This document shows positions 22,570 to 36,172 of a stretch of DNA of 64,000 bases, piece after piece. The notes under the pieces are model-generated. The model did no database searches and was not told where the DNA came from. It was given only the letters and a program-made list of their open reading frames with translations. The translations under genes and the position numbers were made by a program. Location: NCBI GenBank assembly GCA_907163375.1, contig CAJQUW010000898.1:307989-371988 (forward strand), in the 5' to 3' direction. Every line of letters begins with the position of its first letter. Position 1 is the first letter of the stretch. This stretch comes from Prostheceraeus crozeri. Lineage: Eukaryota > Platyhelminthes > Polycladida > Euryleptidae.

Positions 22570-23013
22570 TTATAATGCCATTCTAAAACGGCGATACCAC
22601 AGAGCAAAATTACCTCCGCAAAAATAGACCAGATGTTCTACGGAATATCTGTCGTAGAACCTATCTAACCAAGATCTGACGTTTAGAACATCTTGAACGT
22701 GGGAACGGCCAACGCTGCCACCATTTGTAATTGGCCTAGTTCCGCGGCCAAATAAGTTCGACGAATTACAACAACTTACCTTCTCGGATGTCCGCGCTCG
22801 CTGCTCTCGCGCCTCCTTCTCTTCCTCTTCGGCCTCGTCTGACCACGACACTCTCTTGAGTCGTTGCCGGCTTTCGCCAACATCAGACGCACAACTGGAG
22901 GACTCAGGATTACGGCTCTCGCCGTCTAGACGTAAGAGGCGAAGACCCTCTTCCGCGTCCGAAGCCGCGTCACCGCTAGACTCGCAATCCACTGTGGATG
23001 GAATCAAACACAT
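22570..23013 (-). CDS. ORF starting inside the 5' LTR and running through the primer site
   Basis: A 147-codon frame begins in the LTR, stays open across the LTR end and primer binding site, and stops before gag. The first 95 codons are rich in serine and acidic residues, with RRLRLDGESRNPESSS-like composition and the segment QRLKRVSWSDEAEEEEKE. RVSW fits the protein phosphatase 1 docking consensus RVx(F/W). The same frame is open in the 3' LTR (16015-16326). Whether it is translated is unknown; long LTR ORFs can be chance in G+C-rich LTRs. Confidence 0.35.
   Translation of the reverse strand: MCLIPSTVDCESSGDAASDAEEGLRLLRLDGESRNPESSSCASDVGESRQRLKRVSWSDEAEEEEKEAREQRARTSEKVSCCNSSNLFGRGTRPITNGGSVGRSHVQDVLNVRSWLDRFYDRYSVEHLVYFCGGNFALWYRRFRMAL
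22709..22723 (-). promoter_or_regulatory. Primer binding site
   Basis: Two bases inside the 5' LTR the minus strand reads tggtggcagcgttgg. It starts with the tgg expected for pairing with the cca end of a tRNA. The tRNA identity was not determined. Confidence 0.75.
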
Positions 23014-23081
23014 ACAATTAGCTTTGGATGACTTAATATGACTTAATCACGTCTGGCCGACTTGCGTCCGAACCAGATCAG
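22726..23081 (-). repeat. 5' LTR, first part
   Basis: Matches the 3' LTR (from tgta at its left edge) up to ccagatcag, where the match stops and the 17-kb insertion begins. The remainder of this LTR is at 40106-40229. Confidence 0.95.
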
Positions 23082-23140
23082 ACGAATGCAACTTTAGCAA
23101 CGCGTTGGCCATGTATTCAAAAGCGCCGTCTTCCTATTGG
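23082..23140 (+). repeat. Left terminal inverted repeat of the 17-kb element
   Basis: Begins acgaatgcaactttagcaac and pairs with the right end, which on the minus strand begins atgagtacaactttaccaac. The strongest shared block is caacgcgttg. Both repeats end with attgg. Confidence 0.85.
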
Positions 23141-23383
23141 CTAATCGTCAAGTGGATGTTTTATCAGTAGTATACATCTTTTATGTTTGAAATTATTAAA
23201 GTTAAATTACACTATTTTGACAGTCAGAGGTATCACATCCTGTTATTCTCTTGTATCATTCGGTCCACCACTGTCCGTTCATATTCTGCGCACCCACAAT
23301 GCATTTCTAAGTCATTCCATCATTTAATTGGATCTCTCAGACAAATACATGGCAATCTATCTCTCCATATCAACGCGACTTAA

Positions 23384-26300
23384 TGAAGAGCATGATAAGC
23401 CCAAGCAACTCCAGTTCGACATGCTTCACTATTTAGTGACTTGACAACGCGAATGCGTGGCTAAGCGATTTCAAGTCATCGAACTGGCTCATTCGATCTT
23501 TATTCTAGTTTTATCTGTTACAATACATGGTAGCCTAACTCTCCATCTTCAGAAGTGTCTATGAAGTCAGAGCAACTCGTGCGACATGACTCACTAATGA
23601 CTTGACAACGCGAATGCGTGGCTAAGGGATTGAAGTCATAGTATCGGATCAGTCGATCATTTTACAGCTTTCATGTATTATAATGCATGATTATCTTCCT
23701 CTCCATGTGAGTGCGAGTCTTTAGAAGTGTCTATGAAGTGAGAGCATCCCGTTCGACATGCGTCACTATTTAATGATTTGACAACGCGAATGCGTGGCTA
23801 AGCGATTGAAGCCATCGATCGGGTTTAGTAAATCCTATTAATGCTATCATCTGTTATAATGCATGATTATCTGCCTCTCCATGCGAGTGCGAGTCTTTTG
23901 AAGTGTCTACGAAGTGAGAGCATCCCGTTCGACATACCTCACTATTTAATGACTTGACAACGCGAATGCGTGGCTAAGCGATTGAAGTCATCGATCGGGC
24001 TTAGTAAATCCTATTAATGCTATCATCTGTTATAATGCATGATTATCTGCCTCTCCATGCGAGTGCGAGTCTTTTGAAGTGTCTATGAAGTCAGAGCATC
24101 CCGTTCGACATGCCTCACTATTTAATGACTTGACAAAGCGAATGCGTGGCTAAGCGATTGAAGTCATCGAACTGGGTCAGTCGATCATTTTACAGCTTTC
24201 ATGTATTATAATACATGATTATCTTCCTCTCCATGTGAGTGCGAGTCTTTAGAAGTGTCTATGAAGTCAGAGCAACCCGTTCGACATGCCTCACTATTTA
24301 ATGACTTGACAACGCGAATGCGTGGCTAAGCGATTGAAGTCATCGATCGGGTTTAGTAAATCCTATTAATGCTATCATCTGTTATAATGCATGATTATCT
24401 GCCTCTCCATGCGAGTGCGAGTCTTTTGAAGTGTCTACGAAGTCAGAGCATCCCGTTCGACATGCGTCACTATTTAATGATTTGACAACGCGAATGCGTG
24501 GCTAAGCGATTGAAGTCATAGAATCGAATCAGTCGATCATATTACTGCTTCTATCTGTTATAATACATTATTATCTGCCTCTCCATGCGAGTGCGAGTCT
24601 TTTGAAGTGTCTATGAAGTCAGAGCAACCCGTTCGACATACCTCACTATTTAATGACTTGACAACGCGAATGCGTGGCTAAGCGATTGAAGTCATCGAAC
24701 TGGGTCAGTCGATCATTTTACAGCTTTCATGTATTATAATGCATGATTATCTGCCTCTCCATGCGGGTGCGAGTCTTTTGAAGTGTCTACGAAGTGAGAG
24801 CATCCCGTTCGACATACCTCACTATTTAATGACTTGACAACGCCAATGCGTGGCTAAGCGATTGAAGTCATCGATCGGGCTTAGTAAATCCTATTAATGC
24901 TATCATCTGTTATAATGCATGATTATCTGCCTCTCCATGCGAGTGCGAGTCTTTTGAAGTGTCTATGAAGTGAGGGCATCCCGTTCGACATACCTCACTA
25001 TTTAATGACTTGACAACACGAATGCGTGGCTAAGCGATTGAAGTCATCGAACTGGGTCAGTCGATCATTTTACAGCTTTCATGTATTATAATGCATGATT
25101 ATCTTCCTCTCCATGTGAGTGCGAGTCTTTAGAAGTGTCTATGAAGTCAGAGCAACCCGTTCGACATGCGTCACTATTTAATGACTTGACAACGCGAATG
25201 CGTGGCTAAGGGATTGAAGTCATAGTATCGGATCAGTCGATCATTTTACAGCTTTCATGTATTATAATGCATGATTATCTTCCTCTCCATGTGAGTGCGA
25301 GTCTTTAGAAGTGTCTATGAAGTGAGAGCATCCCGTTCGACATACCTCACTATTTAATGATTTGACAACGCGAATGCGTGGCTAAGCGATTGAAGTCATC
25401 GATCGGGTTTAGTAAATCCTATTAATGCTATCATCTGTTATAATGCATGATTATCTGCCTCTCCATGCGAGTGCGAGTCTTTTGAAGTGTCTATGAAGTC
25501 AGAGCATCCCGTTCGACATACCTCACTATTTAATGACTTGACAAAGCGAATGCATGGCTAAGCGATTGAAGTCATCGAACTGGGTCAGTCGATCATTTTA
25601 CAGCTTTCATGTATTATAATACATGATTATCTACTTCTCCATGTGAGTGCAAGTCTTTAGAACTGTCTACGAAGTGAGAGCATCCCGTTCGACATACCTC
25701 ACTATTTAATGACTTGACAACGCCAATGCGTGGCTAAGCGATTGAAGTCATCGATCGGGCTTAGTAAATCCTATTAATGCTATCATCTGTTATAATGCAT
25801 GATTATCTGCCTCTCCATGCGAGTGCGAGTCTTTAGAAGTGTCTATGAAGTCAGAGCAACCCGTTCGACATGCCTCACTATTTAATGACTTGACAACGCG
25901 AATGCGTGGCTAAGGGATTGAAGTCATAGTATCGGATCAGTCGATCATTTTACAGCTTTCATGTATTATAATGCATGATTATCTTCCTCTCCATGCGAGT
26001 GCGAGTCTTTAGAAGTGTCTATGAAGTGAGAGCATCCCGTTCGACATGCGTCACTATTTAATGATTTGACAACGCGAATGCGTGGCTAAGCGATTGAAGT
26101 CATCGATCGGGTTTAGTAAATCCTATTAATGCTATCATCTGTTATAATGCATGATTATCTGCCTCTCCATGCGAGTGCGAGTCTTTTGAAGTGTCTATGA
26201 AGTCAGAGCATCCCGTTCGACATACCTCACTATTTAATGACTTGACAAAGCGAATGCGTGGCTAAGCGATTGAAGTCATCGAACTGGATCAGTCGATCAT

Positions 26301-27829
26301 TTTACAGCTTTCATGTATTATAATACATGATTATCTACTTCTCCATGTGAGTGCAAGTCTTTAGAACTGTCTACGAAGTGAGAGCATCCCGTTCGACATA
26401 CCTCACTATTTAATGACTTGACAACGCCAATGCGTGGCTAAGCGATTGAAGTCATCGATCGGGCTTAGTAAATCCTATTAATGCTATCATCTGTTATAAT
26501 GCATGATTATCTGCCTCTCCATGCGAGTGCGAGTCTTTTGAAGTGTCTATGAAGTGAGAGCATCCCGTTCGACATGCGTCACTATTTAATGATTTGACAA
26601 CGCGAATGCGTGGCTAAGCGATTGAAGTCATAGAATCGAATCAGTCGACCATATTACTGCTTCTATCTGTTATAATACATTATTATCTGCCTCTCCATGC
26701 GGGTGCGAGTCTTTTGAAGTGTCTATGAAGTGAGAGCATCCCGTTCGACATGCGTCACTATTTAATGACTTGACAACGCGAATGCGTGGCTAAGCGATTG
26801 AAGTCATCGATCGGGCTTAGTAAATCCTATTAATGCTATCATCTGTTATAATGCATGATTATCTGCCTCTCCATGCGAGTGCGAGTCTTTTGAAGTGTCT
26901 ATGAAGTCAGAGCATCCCGTTCGACATGCCTCACTATTTAATGACTTGACAACGCGAATGCGTGGCTAAGCGATTGAAGTCATAGAATCGAATCAGTCGA
27001 TCATATTACTGCTTCTATCTGTTATAATACATTATTATCTGCCTCTCCATGCGAGTGCGAGTCTTTTGAAGTGTCTACGAAGTGAGAGCATCCCGTTCGA
27101 CATACCTCACTATTTAATGACTTGACAACGCCAATGCGTGGCTAAGCGATTGAAGTCATCGATCGGGCTTAGTAAATCCTATTAATGCTATCATCTGTTA
27201 TAATGCATGATTATCTGCCTCTCCATGCGAGTGCGAGTCTTTTGAAGTGTCTATGAAGTGAGAGCATCCCGTTCGACATGCCTCACTATTTAATGACTTG
27301 ACAACGCGAATGCGTGGCTAAGCGATTGAAGTCATAGAATCGAATCAGTCGATCATATTACTGCTTCTATCTGTTATAATACATTATTATCTGCCTCTCC
27401 ATGCGAGTGCGAGTCTTTTGAAGTGTCTATGAAGTGAGAGCATCCCGTTCGACATACCTCACTATTTAATGACTTGACAACACGAATGCGTGGCTAAGCG
27501 ATTGAAGTCATCGAACTGGGTCAGTCGATCATTTTACAGCTTTGATGTATTATAATGCATGATTATCTGCCTCTCCATGTGAGTGCGAGTCCTTAGAAGT
27601 GTCTATGAAGTCAGAGCAACCCGTTCGACATGCCTCACTATTTAATGACTTGACAACGCGAATGCGTGGCTAAGCGATTGAAGTCATAGAATCGGATCAA
27701 TCGATCATATTACTTCTTCTATCTGTTATAATACATGATTATCTACTTCTCCATGTAAGCGCAAGTCTTTAGTGCAAGTGCAAGTCACGAAGTGAGAGCA
27801 TCCCATTCGACATGCCTCACTATTTGCAT
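23384..27829. repeat. 176-bp satellite array, about 25 monomers, with higher-order pattern
   Basis: Monomers of about 176 bp (the shared word acttgacaacgcgaatgcgtgg recurs at 23438, 23599, 23775, 23951, 24127 and so on). The region after gaagtcat has four variants: A (cgatcggg.ttagtaaatcc), B (cgaactgg.tcagtcgatc), C (agaatcgaatcagtcgatc) and D (agtatcggatcagtcgatc). Order by my reading: a divergent first unit, then D A A B A C B A B D A B A D A B A C A C A C B C. Units 11-14 (DABA) repeat as 15-18, and an A-C dimer repeats near the right end. The first and last units are diverged or cut. There is no coding content. Confidence 0.93.
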
Positions 27830-28088
27830 CCTATGTAACATGTCAGGCCCTCCAAGAGTGGTGCAGTGCTACTGTTAGTTTGTTGCTGGGTTGTTTTGGC
27901 TAGATTGTTTTCACTGTTGGTCCCACTTCGCACCTATGGGTGCACTTATTTGACAAAACTTTCGTATGATAAAATTCTTGACAAATCTGTCTCTTTATGT
28001 GATTTCTACTCTTTAGAATTCTTTTTGAAAGTGTTGTTGACAAAGTGTGCCTACGAAGATTAACAGAGCACTGAGTTTCGTGTTTCAG

Positions 28089-28229
28089 GCTGATGAAATG
28101 AAAGTTGAGATTGCTGTTTCTGAAGAATTATTGAAGAGGATTATAAAAGATGGACCGACTGAGGTTTTGGTGGATCTCTTAAAGGACGCTGGAATTGAGT
28201 GTTCCCTTTCACTGAAAAGTGTTCACTGT
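28089..28229 (+). CDS. Candidate exon, function unknown
   Basis: A splice-acceptor-like tttcgtgtttcag precedes an open segment that starts ADEMKVEIAVSEELLKRII and continues DGPTEVLVDLLKDAGIE. It is predicted helical. It runs into the G-tract repeat block at about 28229, so its true 3' end is unclear. It is on the same strand as the other exons of the 17-kb element and may be an upstream exon of the same gene. I do not recognise a family. Confidence 0.35.
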
Positions 28230-29156
28230 GAGTGTTCCCTTTCTCCGATTGACTTGAAACTCACCATACAGATAGAGAATTTCACGCTGATTCCAAATCT
28301 GAAATCCGTTTACCCATCCGATGCTTCGTTTTGAAGCTACAGCCCAAAACGTCCCAAATTCTAACTCTGTCGTTTTTCGCCAATGTCCCAAAATCTTAAA
28401 TGGCGTCTCACATCTAAACGAAGACAGATAGGAACAAGCCGATTCTTTCACTGAATTTGTCTCACTCTTAGCTTTCAAACGAGCTATCGCACGACAAAAT
28501 CCGTCCACTGGAAGCCAAAATCGAAGCAAGCTGTCCAGAGGGGGGGGACGTCAGCGAAAATTTTTTCTCTCCGATTGACTTGAAACTCACCATAGCGATG
28601 CAGAATTTCACGCTGAATCCGAATCTGACCTCCGTTTTCTCATCCGATGCTTCGTTTTGACGCTACACACCAAAACGTCCCAAATTCTAACTCTGTCGTT
28701 TTTTCGAAAAATGTTGAAAATTTTTTCTCACCGATTGCCTTGAAACTCACCATACCGATGCAGAATTTCACGCTGAATACGAATCCGACCTCCGTTTTCT
28801 CATCCGACCACTCCTTCCACTCGAAACAACCCATTTTACAACCCAACATTCAGCAGATTGCACGAAAAACATCACACACTATAGCCTCAAGACTAATCCT
28901 GGCGGTCGCCCAAGTCCACCACGACACTCTATCGTTCCAGAGGGGGGGGGGACGTCAGCGAACATTTTGTGAACCCACCTGGTCGGCACACCACGACAGA
29001 CTACAACCTCTGTCGTTCCAGAGGGGGGGGGACTCAGACCCGAAGCACCACGGCGGCCGACCACGACACTCTGCCGTTCCAGAGGGGGGGAGGGGGGGAG
29101 TCAGCGATGGCGGCCATCTTGCGCTATCTGGTGTTTGTCACTTCCTTACTACTACT
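28229..29156 (+). repeat. G-tract repeat block, left copy
   Basis: A complex repeat with internal sub-repeats. Segments beginning ccgattgacttgaaactcac and ending caaattctaactctgtcg occur three times. Four copies of a ccagagggggggg tract are followed by gacgtcagcg or a similar word. An inverted copy lies at 43611-44867, where the first sub-unit is present twice. The inner end reads gtgtttgtcactt in both. The G runs may form quadruplexes. It has no clear protein; long open frames across it are by-products of composition. The family is unknown. Confidence 0.8.
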
Positions 29157-29190
29157 AACGAAGGGAACCTCCTCTCATTTCTCTCAGATA

Positions 29191-29691
29191 ATGGACAAAG
29201 TTATTTTGTACAAGAGTTGTTCTTCTTTCCTTCTGTCAAATAGGAGCTCACAAATTTGTAAGAAAATGTGCTCAACATTGAATATTCATGAATTAGATGA
29301 CAGAAAAGTAGAACTTATGAGCTTAAATAAGGTACGAATAAACCATAATATTTTTTACACAGCAGGTGTTAGAAAACAAGATTCCTTCTGTAAAGTGAAG
29401 GATTTCTATGGTTCAATCAGTTGTATTTCTAATGATGAAGATGGAGTGCGACTTCTTATTCACAAACTGACTTCTATAAATGCGAATATCTATGGAGATG
29501 ATCCTGTTGGCATGTTGTTAAACAAAACATTTTCGAAATTCTACTCTTTTGTTCAATTCTGTAATGATGATATGGTAGAGATCAAGGCGTCAGACATAGT
29601 CTGTAAATGTTTTTTTATAGAGAAAGTTTATTTTGATGGTCAATGGATATCATTTTTATGTACAATGCCCGAAACGTATGTTTACACATGA
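29191..29691 (+). CDS. Hypothetical protein, 166 residues, in the 17-kb element
   Basis: The ATG lies two bases after a good acceptor (catttctctcag, ending 29187), so this is probably the last coding exon with a leader intron upstream. The protein has RINHNIFYTAGVRKQDSFC, then KVKDFYGSISCIS, then a C-terminal block IKASDIVCKCFFIEKVYFDG and ending FLCTMPETYVYT. This organisation resembles, from memory, the C-terminal domain of uncharacterised transposon-associated proteins (K.G...s...DsC....G.i..I......i.a..i...c......yi.l.p). The Penelope-like element has inserted 1 bp after the stop codon, so the 3' UTR is disrupted. Function unknown. Confidence 0.5.
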   Translation: MDKVILYKSCSSFLLSNRSSQICKKMCSTLNIHELDDRKVELMSLNKVRINHNIFYTAGVRKQDSFCKVKDFYGSISCISNDEDGVRLLIHKLTSINANIYGDDPVGMLLNKTFSKFYSFVQFCNDDMVEIKASDIVCKCFFIEKVYFDGQWISFLCTMPETYVYT

Positions 29692-30009
29692 CTATTAGAG
29701 CATTTCAATGTTCTAAATACACCGTCAATTTTACAAATTCTGTAGATGAAAAACAGCACCAAGTTTGTCATGATGATCGAATATTTTCGCCGGTTCTATT
29801 CATGATCAACACCGGAATGAATCAGATACAGAATTACAACACTGTTTGAACATCATTAACGCAATCGTTGCATAGATCAATACACACTTACAGGACAACT
29901 GTCAAAGAAAATTCAGCACAAGAATAATACTGAAGACCAAATATAAGTATACAGTGAATAAAATAAATTTAAGGATGAGAAAAAGAAAATCGAGTAAGAT
30001 AAGAAATAA

Positions 30010-31605
30010 TTACCATGGTAAAATTAAATTTACAACTGTCTCTTTCTGAGTACATAAGTCAGGTTGAGTACGCTTTATTAAAATGGCCTCATACACACTC
30101 AGGTGCAACTTACTTCTGCACCTTCGAAGAATCCGAAAGCAGGATCTGGCAGGCTTCGTTGGGACACAATCGATCAGATGTCTTGTAATAGCACTCTGTG
30201 CCTTAAAGTTACGGCGGGAATCTCCATTTAATAGCCAGCGTGGGACATGCTCTGCTATTCGTTGAGACAGCCGGCGCTCCGTCCTACCGATATACCGGCT
30301 ACCGCAGGTACAGTTGAATTCGTAAATAATTTTTGATTCGGTATCAGGAGCCCGACTGTCCTTCAAATTGCAGTGCCACTGAGGTCTCGTGATGGGCATC
30401 ACTCGAAGCTGCACCGTTGAGTAAACCGAGGAGACTTCGTGGCGGAGCTTACGAGCAATCCGGTCGTGAAAAGTATCTCCTTTGAAGGGAATACGTAAAA
30501 GGATAACCTTTTTCTGAGGCCCGAACAGGGGATCAGCTTTGTACCAGTTGGAGTGTCTTTCAATGAATTCACGCGGATATCCATTGCTGATCAGAGTGCG
30601 TACTAAAAGCTCATGCTCATCTGGTAAGGTGTTAGGGGAGCAAATTTTGTTTGCCCTTGTGAACAAAGTCTTGACCAGCGCTACCTTGCGACAGATAGGC
30701 ACAAAACTCTTGAAGTGAGTATATATCCCGGACCAAGTTGGCTTTCGGTATACAGACAAGGACGTACCGCCAACATCACGTTTCACATGTACATCGAGGA
30801 ATGCGAGGCAATTGTCCTTCTCTAACTCACATGTGAGGCTCAAATTGGGATGCATGGAGTTCAATCTTTGAAAAACTCGATCAACTGAATTTCGGTCAGG
30901 TCCAACAACGAAAATATCGTCCACATAGCGCATGTAAGAGGACAGCGTTTTGTCGATGACTCTGGAAATCTGTATTTCCAGATAGCCGAGGAATATATTG
31001 GCTAAAGTGGATCCCAAAGGACTCCCCATAGCAATGCCGTCAATCTGATTGATGTACTTTCCATTAAACAAAAACTGTACTCCCTTAGTACAAAGCACCA
31101 ATAAACGTTTGAGAACAGGAAAAGGGACTGACACCGGTACACCACGCTTGAGAATGATTTCTTCGATCATGTCAATGGTGTCGTCTATGGGGACATTGGT
31201 GAAAAGTGACGATATATCGAAGGAAGCCATGACTTTGCCTCTGAGGGAAAATTCCTTCATCCTGTCAGCAAATTGGAAGGAGTCTTTCACACAATACCTG
31301 CTGACTGACTGCTCTATCGGTTTCAAAACCGTAACCAGCCACTTGGCCAACGAATGTTGAGCTGAATCACACATACTGAGGATAGGTCGAAGTGGAACGT
31401 CGTCCTTATGGATCTTCGGCAGACCGTAAAGGCGTGGAATCTTTGAACCATGGGGCTTCACGTTCTTGTAAGTCAGCTCAGTAAAGATATTATCGTCCTT
31501 GCACTCCTTCAGATACTTCAAAATCTCAGACTCCAGCTTGTGGGTATTATCACACTGCTTTTCACAAACTTTAAATTTGGTAGTGTCACTCAAAATCCGT
31601 TCCAT
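30010..31605 (-). CDS. Penelope-like reverse transcriptase with GIY-YIG endonuclease
   Basis: A 531-codon open frame. The reverse transcriptase shows GSKIPRLYGLPKIHK, PLRPILSM, VMASFDISSLFTNVP, GIAMGSPLGSTLANIFLGY and the active site MRYVDDIFVV (YVDD) at about residue 215. The C-terminal GIY-YIG-type nuclease has CGSRYIGRTERRLSQRIAEH, with RYIGRT in place of the strict YIG, followed by KAQSAITRHL and the final YEAILIKR. Such enzymes nick target DNA and copy the RNA. The frame continues upstream into the inverted copy, so about the first 200 residues of a full-length protein are absent. The segment is well preserved, so the insertion is recent. Confidence 0.93.
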   Translation of the reverse strand: MERILSDTTKFKVCEKQCDNTHKLESEILKYLKECKDDNIFTELTYKNVKPHGSKIPRLYGLPKIHKDDVPLRPILSMCDSAQHSLAKWLVTVLKPIEQSVSRYCVKDSFQFADRMKEFSLRGKVMASFDISSLFTNVPIDDTIDMIEEIILKRGVPVSVPFPVLKRLLVLCTKGVQFLFNGKYINQIDGIAMGSPLGSTLANIFLGYLEIQISRVIDKTLSSYMRYVDDIFVVGPDRNSVDRVFQRLNSMHPNLSLTCELEKDNCLAFLDVHVKRDVGGTSLSVYRKPTWSGIYTHFKSFVPICRKVALVKTLFTRANKICSPNTLPDEHELLVRTLISNGYPREFIERHSNWYKADPLFGPQKKVILLRIPFKGDTFHDRIARKLRHEVSSVYSTVQLRVMPITRPQWHCNLKDSRAPDTESKIIYEFNCTCGSRYIGRTERRLSQRIAEHVPRWLLNGDSRRNFKAQSAITRHLIDCVPTKPARSCFRILRRCRSKLHLSVYEAILIKRTQPDLCTQKETVVNLILPW

Positions 31606-31658
31606 CTTGCCATCATATTCACTCTTGTCAAGTAAAACAACGCCGGACCCTTTATCAG

Positions 31659-32583
31659 GTTCACAAGGGCAAACAAAATTTGCTCCCCTAACACCTTACC
31701 AGATGAGCATGAGCTTTTAGTACGCACTCTGATCAGCAATGGATATCCGCGTGAATTCATTGAAAGACACTCCAACTGGTACAAAGCTGATCCCCTGTTC
31801 GGGCCTCAGAAAAAGGTTATCCTTTTACGTATTCCCTTCAAAGGAGATACTTTTCACGACCGGATTGCTCGTAAGCTCCGCCACGAAGTCTCCTCGGTTT
31901 ACTCAACGGTGCAGCTTCGAGTGATGCCCATCACGAGACCTCAGTGGCACTGCAATTTGAAGGACAGTCGGGCTCCTGATACCGAATCAAAAATTATTTA
32001 CGAATTCAACTGTACCTGCGGTAGCCGGTATATCGGTAGGACGGAGCGCCGGCTGTCTCAACGAATAGCAGAGCATGTCCCACGCTGGCTATTAAATGGA
32101 GATTCCCGCCGTAACTTTAAGGCACAGAGTGCTATTACAAGACATCTGATCGATTGTGTCCCAACGAAGCCTGCCAGATCCTGCTTTCGGATTCTTCGAA
32201 GGTGCAGAAGTAAGTTGCACCTGAGTGTGTATGAGGCCATTTTAATAAAGCGTGCTCAACCTGACTTATGTACTCAGAAAGAGACAGTTGTAAATTTAAT
32301 TTTACCATGGTAATTATTTCTTATCTTACTCGATTTTCTTTTTCTCATCCTTAAATTTATTTTATTCACTGTATACTTATATTTGGTCTTCAGTATTATT
32401 CTTGTGCTGAATTTTCTTTGACAGTTGTCCTGTAAGTGTGTATTGATCTATGCAACGATTGCGTTAATGATGTTCAAACAGTGTTGTAATTCTGTATCTG
32501 ATTCATTCCGGTGTTGATCATGAATAGAACCGGCGAAAATATTCGATCATCATGACAAACTTGGTGCTGTTTTTCATCTACAG
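31659..32583 (+). repeat. Inverted partial copy of the Penelope-like element
   Basis: The plus strand encodes the last part of the same protein, from SPNTLPDEHELLVRTLIS to the stop at 32313, followed by the same 3' tail. It is 925 bp long, as is its partner at 29740-30664, and nearly identical; at least one amino-acid difference is seen near the C-terminus (KRTQPD versus KRAQPD). The inversion joint at 31658/31659 lies next to a gataaaggg word. Confidence 0.9.
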
Positions 32584-32761
32584 TATTAGAGCATTATTGG
32601 AAAAGCATTTTGCCCGTAACAAACTTGTTCTCTTTTATGACATCATGTACATATCCAGACAGACGGAACTTTCGAACAATATATTGAAATTGAATCAACT
32701 GAATAAACATATTGCAGTATATACATAAATCCACATTAATCTTGCAATTATTATTTTACAG

Positions 32762-36172
<3,411 letters not shown>

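Larger units (their letters stand above)
29693..32595 (-). mobile_element. Penelope-like retroelement with inverted partial copy
   Basis: The insertion is flanked by a 12-bp duplication tattagagcatt (29693-29704 and 32584-32595). A reverse transcriptase plus GIY-YIG ORF (30010-31605) is on the minus strand. Its 3' 925 bp (29740-30664) is repeated in inverted orientation at 31659-32583 with no length difference and very few substitutions. The 994-bp spacer holds the core of the reverse transcriptase. Penelope-like elements are known to make complex head-to-head or tandem partial copies. The N-terminal part of the reverse transcriptase is missing, replaced at the inversion point by the second copy. 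Confidence 0.92.

Noticed and set aside
23384-27829. A CRISPR array
   Set aside because: The whole 176-bp unit is repeated, there are no short repeats with unique spacers, and the DNA is clearly eukaryotic.
28640-29243. Long open frames on both strands across the G-tract repeat block
   Set aside because: They follow the repeat units, have low-complexity composition and recur in the inverted copy at 44 kb in different frames, so they are composition effects.
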